Positions 1 through 7,771 of a DNA stretch of 64,000 nucleotides are shown one piece after another. Both the position numbers and the translations under genes were made by a program. Under the pieces are notes generated by a model. That model was not told where the DNA came from and did not search any database. It was given only the letters and a program-made list of their open reading frames with translations. Source of the DNA: Sphingomonas sp. (GTDB lineage: Bacteria > Pseudomonadota > Alphaproteobacteria > Sphingomonadales > Sphingomonadaceae); contig NZ_JAGIAM010000001.1 of assembly GCF_017744835.1 (NCBI RefSeq), positions 868,001 through 932,000 of the forward strand, given 5' to 3'. Numbering within the stretch: the stretch's first letter is position 1; each line of letters begins with the position of its first letter.

Positions 1-1785
1 CTGTGGGTCTGGTCGCGCAGCCTCGATTTCCGCCCGTCCGAGACTCCGCTCCGCCTGCCCAGCTTCAAGCCCGCGCCGCGCCAGCAGCGCCTCGCCGCGC
101 CCGAGCCCGATCCGCGCGAGACCGGCGACCTGCGCGAGCCGCGCGAGGCCCGCGAGCCTCGCAAGCTGGTGGTGCCGGACAACCGCCCCGGCCCGGTGAT
201 CGCCGATCGCACGATCGCTCCTTCGCCGGCGCGCACCAAGCCGCCCGAGCAGACCAGCCTCGACTTCAAGGACAGCTACAAGCTGCCCCCCCTCGACCTG
301 CTCAAGGCGGCGCCGCCCAACCAGAACGCCGCGATCGACAAGGCCGCGCTCGAGCGCAACGCGCGGCTGCTCGAGAGCGTGCTCGACGATTTCCATGTGA
401 AGGGGCAGATCGTCGAGGTCCGTCCCGGTCCCGTCGTCACCATGTACGAGCTCGAGCCCGCCTCGGGCATCAAGGCGAGCCGCGTGATCCAGCTCGCCGA
501 CGACATCGCGCGAAACATGAGCGCGATCTCGGCGCGCGTCGCGACCATTCCCGGCCGCACCGTCATCGGCATCGAGCTCCCCAACGCCAAGCGCGAGGCG
601 GTGAATCTCCACGAGCTGATCGGCAGCGAGGCGTTCGAATCGCAGGGCGCGTCGCTCCCGCTGGTGCTCGGCAAGAACATCGCCGGCGATCCGGTGATCG
701 GCGACCTCGCCCCGATGCCGCACCTGCTCGTCGCCGGCACCACCGGCTCGGGCAAGTCGGTGGGGCTCAACTCGATGATCCTGTCGCTGCTCTACCGGCT
801 GACCCCGGACCAGTGCCGGATGATCATGATCGATCCCAAGATGCTCGAGCTCAGCATCTACAAGGACATTCCGCACCTGCTGGCCGACGTGGTGACCGAT
901 CCGCCCAAGGCGGTCCGCGCGCTCAAATGGGCGGTCGAGCAGATGGAGGACCGCTACCGGATGATGGCCTCGGTCAACGTCCGCAGCCTCGCCAGCTTCA
1001 ACGAGAAGGTCCGCGCCGCCAAGGCCAAGGGCCAGCCGCTCGGGCGCAAGGTCCAGACCGGCTACGACCCCGACACCGGCAAGCCGATCTATGAGGAGGA
1101 GACGCTCGATCTCCAGCCGCTGCCGCAGATCGTGGTGATCGTCGACGAGCTCGCCGATCTGATGATGACCGCGGGCAAGGAAGTCGAATTCCTCATCCAG
1201 CGCCTCGCGCAGAAGGCGCGCGCCGCGGGCATCCACTTGATCATGGCGACGCAGCGCCCCTCGGTCGACGTCATCACCGGCGTGATCAAGGCCAATCTGC
1301 CGACGCGAATCTCCTTCCACGTCACCTCGAAGATCGATTCGCGCACCATCCTCGGCGAACAGGGCGCCGAGCAGCTGCTCGGCAAGGGCGACATGCTCTA
1401 CATGCCCGGCGGCAAGCAGATCGTCCGCGTCCACGGCCCCTTCGTCAGCGACGAGGAAGTCCAGGCGGTCGCCGATTTCTGGCGCGCGCAGGGCGCCCCC
1501 GACTACATCAGCGCCGTCACCGAGGAGCCCGAGGACGGCGGCTTCGCGCTCGAGGGCGGGCCCGAGGGCGAGGACAGCCCCGAGGAGCAGCTCTACCGCC
1601 GCGCCACCCAGCTCGTCGCCGAGAGCCAGAAGGCCTCGACGTCATGGCTGCAGCGCCAGCTGCGCGTCGGCTATAATTCGGCGGCGCGCCTGATCGAGCG
1701 GATGGAGAAGGACGGGCTGGTCTCGCGCCCCGACCATGTCGGCCGGCGCGAGGTGCTGATGGATACCGACGGCCGGGCACTCTGA
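1..1785 (+). CDS. ftsK: DNA translocase FtsK (5' end cut by window)
   Basis: This is the C-terminal part of the septal DNA pump that moves chromosome termini through the closing division site and activates XerCD at dif. The frame is open from base 1, so the membrane N-terminus lies outside the window; 594 codons remain. A Pro/Arg-rich linker is followed by the motor: Walker A GTTGSGKS near bases 736-760 and Walker B IVDELADL near 1138-1160. The last ~70 residues form the winged-helix gamma domain that reads KOPS (SWLQRQLRVGYNSAARLIERM). lolA follows on the same strand after about 85 bases. Confidence 0.97.
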   Translation: MWVWSRSLDFRPSETPLRLPSFKPAPRQQRLAAPEPDPRETGDLREPREAREPRKLVVPDNRPGPVIADRTIAPSPARTKPPEQTSLDFKDSYKLPPLDLLKAAPPNQNAAIDKAALERNARLLESVLDDFHVKGQIVEVRPGPVVTMYELEPASGIKASRVIQLADDIARNMSAISARVATIPGRTVIGIELPNAKREAVNLHELIGSEAFESQGASLPLVLGKNIAGDPVIGDLAPMPHLLVAGTTGSGKSVGLNSMILSLLYRLTPDQCRMIMIDPKMLELSIYKDIPHLLADVVTDPPKAVRALKWAVEQMEDRYRMMASVNVRSLASFNEKVRAAKAKGQPLGRKVQTGYDPDTGKPIYEEETLDLQPLPQIVVIVDELADLMMTAGKEVEFLIQRLAQKARAAGIHLIMATQRPSVDVITGVIKANLPTRISFHVTSKIDSRTILGEQGAEQLLGKGDMLYMPGGKQIVRVHGPFVSDEEVQAVADFWRAQGAPDYISAVTEEPEDGGFALEGGPEGEDSPEEQLYRRATQLVAESQKASTSWLQRQLRVGYNSAARLIERMEKDGLVSRPDHVGRREVLMDTDGRAL

Positions 1786-1869
1786 GGATCGTTTCACGAA
1801 CCTGCGGGTTCAGTTGGCATTCAAGCCCGGCCGCCTAGCGGCATCATCCAGCAATTGGAGAAGAGAAAC

Positions 1870-2481
1870 GTGTTTGCACGGCCCCTCGCCCTCACTCTGC
1901 TCGCCGCCCCCGCGCTGGTCGCCGCCGCGCCCGCGGGCGAGCTCGCCCAGGTGCAGCAGCACCTCCAGGGCGTGAGCAGCATGACCGCGAATTTCACGCA
2001 GATCGACCGCAACGGACGCGCGCTTACCGGCACGATGACGCTCAAGCGTCCCGGCAAGATCCGCTTCCAGTATCAGAAGGGCGTTCCCCAGCTGATCGTC
2101 GCGGATGGCAACAGCCTCTATTTCATCGACTATCAGGTCCGGCAGGTCGATCGCTGGCCGATCGGCAATTCGCCGCTCGCCGCGCTGCTCAACCCGAACC
2201 GCGACATCACCAGGTTCGCCACGCTCAAGCCGAGCGGCGATCCGAGCATCCTCTCGGCCGAGGTCCATGATCCGCGCCATCCCGAATATGGCCGGATCAC
2301 GATGATCTTCCAGAAGAACGCCTCGGCGCCTTCGGGGCTGATGCTCCAGGGCTGGGTGGCACTGGATTCGCAGAACAACCGCACCACCATCCGCCTGTCG
2401 AATCAGCGCTTCAACGTGCCCGTTTCCGATGGAACGTTCCGCTGGAACGACCCGCGGAGGCAGGCCCCGCGGAATCGCTGA
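1870..2481 (+). CDS. lolA: LolA-like outer-membrane lipoprotein carrier
   Basis: Probable periplasmic chaperone that carries lipoproteins from LolCDE to the outer membrane. The 203-residue product opens with a cleavable signal peptide (FARPLALTLLAAPALVAAAP), then a LolA-type fold with the typical early stretch VQQHLQGVSSMTANFTQ and the beta-rich KIRFQYQKGVPQLIVADG. I chose GTG at 1870 because GGAGAAGAG lies just upstream; an in-frame TTG at 1855 would add five residues ahead of the signal. The ftsK-lolA-xth order is common in sphingomonads. Family assignment is from fold-like pattern, not from catalytic residues. Confidence 0.88.
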   Translation: MFARPLALTLLAAPALVAAAPAGELAQVQQHLQGVSSMTANFTQIDRNGRALTGTMTLKRPGKIRFQYQKGVPQLIVADGNSLYFIDYQVRQVDRWPIGNSPLAALLNPNRDITRFATLKPSGDPSILSAEVHDPRHPEYGRITMIFQKNASAPSGLMLQGWVALDSQNNRTTIRLSNQRFNVPVSDGTFRWNDPRRQAPRNR

Positions 2482-2513
2482 CGATTCGTTCATGTAGGCG
2501 ACAGGTAAGGCGC

Positions 2514-2644
2514 TCTAGAAATCAACGTGCGGATGTGGGGCGGTTACCGGGATTTCCCCCTGTTGCTCGGGATCACTCCACATCCCGCCTGCGTGAACGA
2601 ACGCTAGGTCGGCCCTCGCTCCATTGCCCCCGGAGCGGGGGCCT
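2514..2644 (+). ncRNA. candidate structured RNA between lolA and xth
   Basis: The 207-bp gap between lolA and xth folds convincingly on paper. GGATGTGG (2531-2538) pairs perfectly with CCACATCC (2578-2585), and CTAG at 2514-2517 can close with CTAG at 2604-2607. The unit ends in a second hairpin, GCCCCCG/CGGGGGC (2626-2642), followed by CTTTCC, which resembles a weak intrinsic terminator. A long stem with an internal loop followed by a terminator is 6S-like in outline, but I cannot match it to a known family. It could also simply be the lolA 3' end. Confidence 0.3.
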
Positions 2645-2645
2645 T
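2626..2645 (+). terminator. hairpin terminator candidate before xth
   Basis: A perfect 7-bp GC stem GCCCCCG/CGGGGGC with a GAG loop is followed by only three Ts (CTTTCC). It sits 145 bases after the lolA stop and about 45 bases before xth. The short T run makes it a weak Rho-independent terminator at best; it may end the structured RNA candidate just upstream. Confidence 0.45.
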
Positions 2646-2688
2646 TCCGCATCTGGCGAAGTAGGATTTCGATAGCTACATCGCCCTG

Positions 2689-3471
2689 GTGAAGATCGCC
2701 TCCTGGAACATCAACTCGGTGCGGTTCCGCATCGACATCGTCGAGCAATTCCTGCGCGAGGAATCGCCGGACATCCTGTGCCTGCAGGAAACCAAGGTCA
2801 TCGACGGGGACTTCCCCGAAGCGCCGTTCCGCGCGCTCGGCTACGACCATGTCATCAAGCACGGCCAGCGGATGCACCACGGCGTCGCGATCCTCAGCCG
2901 CGTGCCGGTGGTCGAGGACGACCGGTTCGACTGGCAGGCCAATGGCGAGGCGCGCCACGTCGGCGTGCGCCTGCCCAACGGCGTGCGGCTCGAGAATGTC
3001 TATGTCCCCGCCGGCGGCGACACGCCCGATCGCAACGTGAATCCCAAGTTCGGCCAGAAGCTCGATTTCGTCGAGCGGATGACGCGCTGGTCCGAGGATC
3101 TGCGCGTGCCGTCGATCCTGGTCGGCGATCTCAACATCGCGCCGCTCGAATGCGACGTGTGGAGTCACAAGGCATTGCTCGACGTGGTGAGCCACACGCC
3201 GGTCGAGGTCGAGGCAATGGGTCGGCTCCAGGCCGCGCACGACTGGGTGGATCTCGGCCGCACCTTCATCCCGGCCCCCGAGCGCTGCTTCACCTGGTGG
3301 AGCTATCGCGCCAAGGATTGGGCCGCCTCGGACCGCGGCCGCCGGCTCGACCATATGTGGGCCAGCCCGGAAGTGGCGAAGGCCGCCACCGGCCACAAGG
3401 TGCACGAGCCCTGCCGCAGCTGGCTCAAGCCCTCGGACCATGTGCCGATCGTGACGGAATTCGATTTTTGA
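2689..3471 (+). CDS. xth: Exodeoxyribonuclease III / AP endonuclease
   Basis: Base-excision repair enzyme that cuts 5' of abasic sites and degrades DNA 3' to 5'. The 260-residue product has the family signatures in order: KIASWNINSVRFRI at the N-terminus, the metal-binding LQETK (about residue 32), YVPAGGDTPDRNVN, GDLNIAP, and the C-terminal SDHVPIVTEF with the catalytic Asp-His. Length fits the family (about 260-270). The start is a GTG, since no ATG precedes the conserved N-terminus. Its stop overlaps the start of ribA, so the two are probably translationally coupled. Confidence 0.96.
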   Translation: MKIASWNINSVRFRIDIVEQFLREESPDILCLQETKVIDGDFPEAPFRALGYDHVIKHGQRMHHGVAILSRVPVVEDDRFDWQANGEARHVGVRLPNGVRLENVYVPAGGDTPDRNVNPKFGQKLDFVERMTRWSEDLRVPSILVGDLNIAPLECDVWSHKALLDVVSHTPVEVEAMGRLQAAHDWVDLGRTFIPAPERCFTWWSYRAKDWAASDRGRRLDHMWASPEVAKAATGHKVHEPCRSWLKPSDHVPIVTEFDF

Positions 3472-4526
3472 GCGACCCGCGCGCCGTCGCCCGCGCGGTC
3501 GACGCGCTGCGTCGCGGCTGGCCGGTCGCGATCCGCGGGCGCGACGGAACGCTGCGCCTGCTCGCGATCGAGACCGCCGACGCCCGACGCCTGGAGGTTT
3601 TCGACCCCGAGGCTCAGGCGCCGGTGCTGCTCTCCGCCGGCCGCGCGGCCACGCTCAAGCTCGCCAACCAGCGCGATGCCGCCACTCCCGATTCGCCGGT
3701 GCTCGTCGAGCGCGTGCCCTGGCTCGATCTCGACGCGGCGACCGCGCTCGCCGACCCGCAGCTCGATCTGGCGACTCCGCTCAAGGGCCCCTTCCGCGCG
3801 CTTCCCCTCGTCTCCGAGGACGCCGCCGGCGCCGCGCTGCGCCTCGCGCGGGTCGCGGGCATGCTCCCGGCCTTCTTCGCGCTTCCGGGCGACGATGCCG
3901 ACGCCATCACGCCCGCCGACATCGACGCGCATGAGGATGCCACGCGGCTCTGCATCGTCGCGCGCGCGCATCTGCCCGTCGAAGGCGACGAAGGCGCCGA
4001 GATCGTCGCCTTCCGCACCGACGAGATGCCCGGCGAGCATGTCGCGCTGTTGATCGGCGAGCCCGACGGGACCCCACCCTTGGTGCGGCTCCACAGCGAG
4101 TGCCTGACCGGCGACGTGCTCGGCTCGCTCAAGTGCGATTGCGGGCCCCAGCTTCGCGCCGCGATCGCCGCGATCAAGGCAAGCGGCTGGGGTATCCTCC
4201 TCTATTTGCGCCAGGAGGGCCGGGGCATCGGCCTGATCAACAAGCTGCGCGCCTATGCGCTGCAGGATCAGGGATTCGACACCGTCGATGCGAACACCCG
4301 GCTGGGCTTCGCAGTCGACGCGCGCAACTTCGCCACTGCCGCGCGGATGCTGGCGCTATTGGGTCAGCACCAGGTTCGCCTGCTCACCAACAATCCCGGA
4401 AAGGTCGCCGGGCTGGAAGCCGCGGGCGTGCGGGTCACCGAGCGCGTGCCCCACAAGCTCCCGCCCAATCCGCACAACGAACGCTATCTGGCCACCAAGC
4501 GCGATCGGACCGGCCACCAGCTCTAG
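3468..4526 (+). CDS. ribA: GTP cyclohydrolase II with degenerate RibB-like N-terminal domain
   Basis: First committed step of riboflavin synthesis: opens GTP to the diaminopyrimidine with loss of formate and pyrophosphate. The C-terminal half carries the zinc/catalytic signature HSECLTGDVLGSLKCDC (about residues 209-225) and RQEGRGIGL (about 248). The N-terminal ~155 residues look like a DHBP-synthase (RibB) relic: AVDALRRGWPVAIRG and ALRLARVAGMLP match RibB in pattern, but the acidic ED-x-ENEGD catalytic loop is absent. The TTG start overlaps the xth stop by four bases. No FMN riboswitch is seen upstream. Confidence 0.93.
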   Translation: MSDPRAVARAVDALRRGWPVAIRGRDGTLRLLAIETADARRLEVFDPEAQAPVLLSAGRAATLKLANQRDAATPDSPVLVERVPWLDLDAATALADPQLDLATPLKGPFRALPLVSEDAAGAALRLARVAGMLPAFFALPGDDADAITPADIDAHEDATRLCIVARAHLPVEGDEGAEIVAFRTDEMPGEHVALLIGEPDGTPPLVRLHSECLTGDVLGSLKCDCGPQLRAAIAAIKASGWGILLYLRQEGRGIGLINKLRAYALQDQGFDTVDANTRLGFAVDARNFATAARMLALLGQHQVRLLTNNPGKVAGLEAAGVRVTERVPHKLPPNPHNERYLATKRDRTGHQL

Positions 4527-5185
4527 AAGATCAGCCGGGCGACCTCGCCGAAGTCGCTCGCGATTTTGCCTACGCCCAGCGCGCGTAGCCGCTCGCCATG
4601 ATCGGGCGGGCAATGCGACCCCGCGCAAAGGCCGATCACATGCGCCCCCGAGGCTACCGCTCCGGTCACGCCCACCGGCGAATCCTCGAGGATCACCGTC
4701 CGCGCGATGTCCACGCCCAGCGCCTGGGCTGCGTGGAGATAGACGTCGGGCGCCGGCTTGCCGCGGCTCACATGCTCGCGACCGCTGAAGATCTTGTCGC
4801 CGAACGCATCGCGGACGCCGAGGTGCTCCAGGTGCCGCGTGATCCAGCGCGTCGAACTCGAAGAGGCGATCGCGCGCGGCAGTTCGGGCGGCAGGCTGTG
4901 GATGAAGGCGATCGCACCAGCGACCGCGGGCAACCCGTCCTCAAGCGCGCGGCGATCCTCCTCGGCGCGCGCCTCGTGGAAATCCTCGGGAATCGGCCGG
5001 CCGATCCACTTCTCAATCGCGTCGTGGAAGTCGCGGCCGGAAAGCCCCATGAAGTTCGCCATCGACTCTTGCGGCGTGGTCGGATGGCCGATTCGCGTCA
5101 GATACTCGGCGATCTGGCGGTTACCGGCATATTCGCTCTCGAGCAGCACACCGTCGAAATCGAAGATGATCCCCTCGAACCTCAC
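4523..5185 (-). CDS. HAD-superfamily phosphatase, beta-phosphoglucomutase-like
   Basis: Probable small-molecule phosphatase or phosphosugar mutase of the haloacid dehalogenase superfamily; substrate unknown. The 220-residue product begins with motif I, IIFDFDGVLLES (Asp nucleophile pair), has a helical cap domain, motif II-like AIASSSST, a Lys in GKPAPDVYLHAA and motif III/IV ILEDSPVGVTGAVASGAHVIG. GTG at 5185 is chosen because motif I follows at once and because it overlaps the stop of the upstream yggS-like gene by four bases (GTGA). It ends on ribA, converging with a four-base overlap. Confidence 0.85.
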   Translation of the reverse strand: MRFEGIIFDFDGVLLESEYAGNRQIAEYLTRIGHPTTPQESMANFMGLSGRDFHDAIEKWIGRPIPEDFHEARAEEDRRALEDGLPAVAGAIAFIHSLPPELPRAIASSSSTRWITRHLEHLGVRDAFGDKIFSGREHVSRGKPAPDVYLHAAQALGVDIARTVILEDSPVGVTGAVASGAHVIGLCAGSHCPPDHGERLRALGVGKIASDFGEVARLIF

Positions 5186-5850
5186 GCGCGCTCTCCGAAC
5201 AGCGCGGTGCCGACGCGGACGTGCGTCGCGCCGGTCATCACCGCCGTCTCGTAATCCCCCGACATGCCCATACTGAGCCCGTCGAGCCCATGACCGCGCG
5301 CGAGCTTGGCGAGCAGCGCGAAATAGGGCGCGGGCTCCAGCTCGAGCGGCGGCACGCACATCAGCCCTGCGATCGGCAACCCGGCCGCGCGCGCCTCGGC
5401 GAGGAGCTCGGGCAGCGCGTCGACCGGGCAACCGCCCTTCTGCGGCTCGTCGCCGATGTTGACCTGGATGAAGCACTCAGGCCGACGACCGCTGCGCTCC
5501 ATCGCCTTCGCCAGCGCAGGGATGAGCGACGGGCGGTCGAGCGAATGGATCGCATCGAACAGCGCGACGGCGTCATCGGCCTTGTTCGACTGGAGCTGGC
5601 CGACGAGGTGGAGCCGCACGTCGGGGTATTCGGCGCGCAGCGCCGGCCATTTGGCTTCGGCCTCCTGCACACGATTCTCGCCGAACACGCGCTGCCCGGC
5701 GGCGAGCAGCGGGCGAATCGCCTCTGCGTCATGCGTTTTGGAAACCGCGATGAGCGTGACCGATTCGGGCTTGCGGTCGGCGAGCCTCGCGGCGCGCGCG
5801 ATCTGCTCGCGCGCGGTGGCGAGGCGCTGGCTGGCGTCGTCTGTGGACAT
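5182..5850 (-). CDS. YggS/PROSC-family PLP-binding protein
   Basis: Pyridoxal-phosphate homeostasis protein of the YggS/PLPBP family, with an alanine-racemase-like barrel but no known enzyme activity. The 222-residue product has the PLP lysine in LIAVSKTHDAEAIRPLL (K38 from the chosen start), then FGENRVQEAEAKWP, HLVGQLQSNKA, QVNIGDEPQKGG and the phosphate-binding SMGMSGDYETAV. The ATG at 5850 places the lysine where the family has it. It is the first gene of a two-gene leftward pair with the HAD phosphatase and is divergent from the ThiE-like gene, only 22 bases away. Confidence 0.92.
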   Translation of the reverse strand: MSTDDASQRLATAREQIARAARLADRKPESVTLIAVSKTHDAEAIRPLLAAGQRVFGENRVQEAEAKWPALRAEYPDVRLHLVGQLQSNKADDAVALFDAIHSLDRPSLIPALAKAMERSGRRPECFIQVNIGDEPQKGGCPVDALPELLAEARAAGLPIAGLMCVPPLELEPAPYFALLAKLARGHGLDGLSMGMSGDYETAVMTGATHVRVGTALFGERA

Positions 5851-5872
5851 GGGGGGCGCTATAGGCAGGCGG

Positions 5873-6391
5873 ATGCACCGCCGCCACCCCCTCCCGCGCC
5901 TCTGGCTGATGACCGACGAACGCATGGGCGATTCGCTGTGGCGGGCGCTTGAGCGACTGCCACGGGGGAGCGGAGTCGTGTTTCGGCACTATGGGTTGCG
6001 ATTCGAGGAGCGGCGGGCGTTGTTCGCTAAGGTCACGAAGGTCGCGCACAGAAGGGGTCTCGTGCTCGTGCGCGCTGGGGCCAGGCGGCTGGGGCCGGGC
6101 GAGGCGGGGGTGCATGGGCGGCGGTCGGACATGCTGTCGACCTGGCCGGCGCATTCGCGGCGCGAGGCAGTCGCGGCGATTCGCAAGGGCGCGGATGTGC
6201 TGTTCGTCTCGCCGGTCTTCCCGACGCGTTCGCATCCGGGGGCGCGGACGCTGGGGCGGGTGCGGCTCGGCTTGATGATTCGCGGGCTCGGCGTGCCGGT
6301 GATCGCGCTCGGCGGAATGGACGCGCGGCGGGCCGAGGGACTCAGAGCGCTGGGAATCTACGGCTGGGCCGGGATCGACGCCTGGACCTAG
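5873..6391 (+). CDS. Short ThiE-like (thiamine phosphate synthase family) protein
   Basis: The 172-residue product resembles thiamine-phosphate synthase in its C-terminal half: GADVLFVSPVFPTRSHPGA corresponds to the pyrophosphate-binding loop region of ThiE, followed by the barrel-end GVPVIALGGMDARRAEGLRALG. It is shorter than ThiE (about 210) and its first ~60 residues diverge, so enzyme activity is uncertain; TenI-type regulators are the other option. ATG 5873 lies 22 bases from the divergent yggS-like start. The gene overlaps the stop of the converging secreted-protein gene by four bases. Confidence 0.7.
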   Translation: MHRRHPLPRLWLMTDERMGDSLWRALERLPRGSGVVFRHYGLRFEERRALFAKVTKVAHRRGLVLVRAGARRLGPGEAGVHGRRSDMLSTWPAHSRREAVAAIRKGADVLFVSPVFPTRSHPGARTLGRVRLGLMIRGLGVPVIALGGMDARRAEGLRALGIYGWAGIDAWT

Positions 6392-7101
6392 AAGCGGAAG
6401 GCCGTGCCCACATAGACCGCCTGGCTGTCGCGCCGGTCGTCGGTCAGCTTGGGCAGGCGATCACGCTCGCTCTTGTAGCGGACGCCGGCAGTGACATCGA
6501 GGTTGCGAGTCAGCGAATAGGAGCCGCCCACGTCGATCGAATAGCTGGGCTTGTCGCCGATCAGCACCGGCGTGTTGGCGAGCGGCCGATCAGCCTCCGC
6601 CTGGACACGGCCCGAGACGCGCTTGCCGCTGTAGCTCACGCCGACATTGGCCTGTTCGCGCGAGCCGGGCTGCGTCACCAGATCGACGCGAGTCACGTCG
6701 CCCGAGACGGCGAAGCGCTTCCAGCCCACCGACACGCCGAGGTTGTACGCGATCGGCGCGAGGCTGACCGACGGCACGAGCGCACCGCGCTCGGCGACGC
6801 GCACGTTGCGAGTCGAGCGGGCGCGGACCGCGACCGTCACGCCGCGGCTGGCGCGACGCGATTCGGACGGCGTGAAGCGGAAGCCGCTGTCGGGAAGGCC
6901 GCTGCGCGCGAGAATCGCCGCGAGCTTGGGATCGGCCGCGGCGGGCGTGAAGACACCCAGCCGCGAAGTGGAGACGGACCGCTTGTCGAGGCTGCGCACG
7001 ACATGGCCGCTCTCCTGCGCCTGGAGCGCGGGCGCGACGAGCGCGCCGGCGGCGCACAACGCCCCGAGCCCAGCTCCCGCGATCCAACGACCCAAACGCA
7101 T
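6388..7101 (-). CDS. Secreted beta-rich protein, probable outer-membrane barrel, function unknown
   Basis: I do not recognise this gene. The 237-residue product starts with a clear Sec signal peptide (about residues 1-30, ending ...APALQAQES). The mature part is rich in alternating polar/aromatic strands (SYSIDVGGSYSLTRNLDVTA, VGVSYSGKRVSGRVQ) and ends in ...YVGTAFRF, a C-terminal phenylalanine typical of outer-membrane beta-barrels assembled by BAM. These are sequence observations; a barrel is inferred. It stands alone, divergent from the DUF3576 lipoprotein across a 214-bp gap. Confidence 0.6.
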   Translation of the reverse strand: MRLGRWIAGAGLGALCAAGALVAPALQAQESGHVVRSLDKRSVSTSRLGVFTPAAADPKLAAILARSGLPDSGFRFTPSESRRASRGVTVAVRARSTRNVRVAERGALVPSVSLAPIAYNLGVSVGWKRFAVSGDVTRVDLVTQPGSREQANVGVSYSGKRVSGRVQAEADRPLANTPVLIGDKPSYSIDVGGSYSLTRNLDVTAGVRYKSERDRLPKLTDDRRDSQAVYVGTAFRF

Positions 7102-7315
7102 GTTCACTCCCCTTACATGGTGTCGCCTACCATGATTCGCGACCGTGGTTCCACCGGCGGCACAAATTTCGTGCCAGTGTTGCACCATACCCACAGATTC
7201 CGCAGACAATTGGTGCCGAACCGGCCGGAAGCGGTGCGAATCGCCGCCTTGCTCCCGCCATATCAGCCCCTATAGATGCTCGGGCCTTTTTCTATCTGCC
7301 TTTAGGAATCTGTCG

Positions 7316-7747
7316 ATGAACCGCCTGTTGCGCACCGCGATCCTGGGGTCGCTCGCTCTTTCGATCACTGCGTGCGGCGGCCACAAGCGCCCGGAAGCCG
7401 ATCTTGCAGCGTCCAAGGTGACCACGATCGGCGTCAATTCCTATCTGTGGCGCGCGAGCCTCGACACGCTGAGCTTCATGCCGCTGCTGCAGACCGATTC
7501 GAACGGCGGCGTGATCGTCACCGACTGGTACGTGAATCCCAACGTCCCGACGGAGCGGATGAAGGTGACCGTCACCATCCTCGACCAGGACCTGCGCGCC
7601 GATGCGCTGCGCGTCGCGGCGCTTCGCGAAGTCAACACCAGCGGCCAGTGGGTGACCGCGCCGGTGCAGGCCGCGACCGTGCAGAAGCTCGAGGACATCA
7701 TCCTCACCCGCGCCCGTGACCTGCGACGGGCTGCGGTCGTCAACTAA
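7316..7747 (+). CDS. DUF3576-family lipoprotein
   Basis: A 143-residue putative outer-membrane or periplasmic lipoprotein. The signal peptide ends in the lipobox ITAC (Cys about residue 20, SITACGG), followed by a DUF3576-type body with GVNSYLWRASLDTLSFMPL and a C-terminal VQKLEDIILTRARDLR. Function is unknown. It sits 24 bases upstream of leuS on the same strand, an arrangement often seen in alphaproteobacteria (lipoprotein-leuS-lptE-holA), which suggests a role near envelope biogenesis, but that is inference from context. Confidence 0.85.
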   Translation: MNRLLRTAILGSLALSITACGGHKRPEADLAASKVTTIGVNSYLWRASLDTLSFMPLLQTDSNGGVIVTDWYVNPNVPTERMKVTVTILDQDLRADALRVAALREVNTSGQWVTAPVQAATVQKLEDIILTRARDLRRAAVVN

Positions 7748-7771
7748 GACCCGGACGACAGGACAGTAGCA

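Noticed and set aside
3400..3500. An FMN riboswitch before ribA
   Set aside because: ribA starts inside the xth stop codon, so there is no leader able to hold an RFN element.
7102..7315. A tRNA or riboswitch in the 214-bp gap before the DUF3576 gene
   Set aside because: The only structure seen is GGCAC-N7-GTGCC (7159-7175); no cloverleaf or known riboswitch core is present. It is probably a divergent promoter region.
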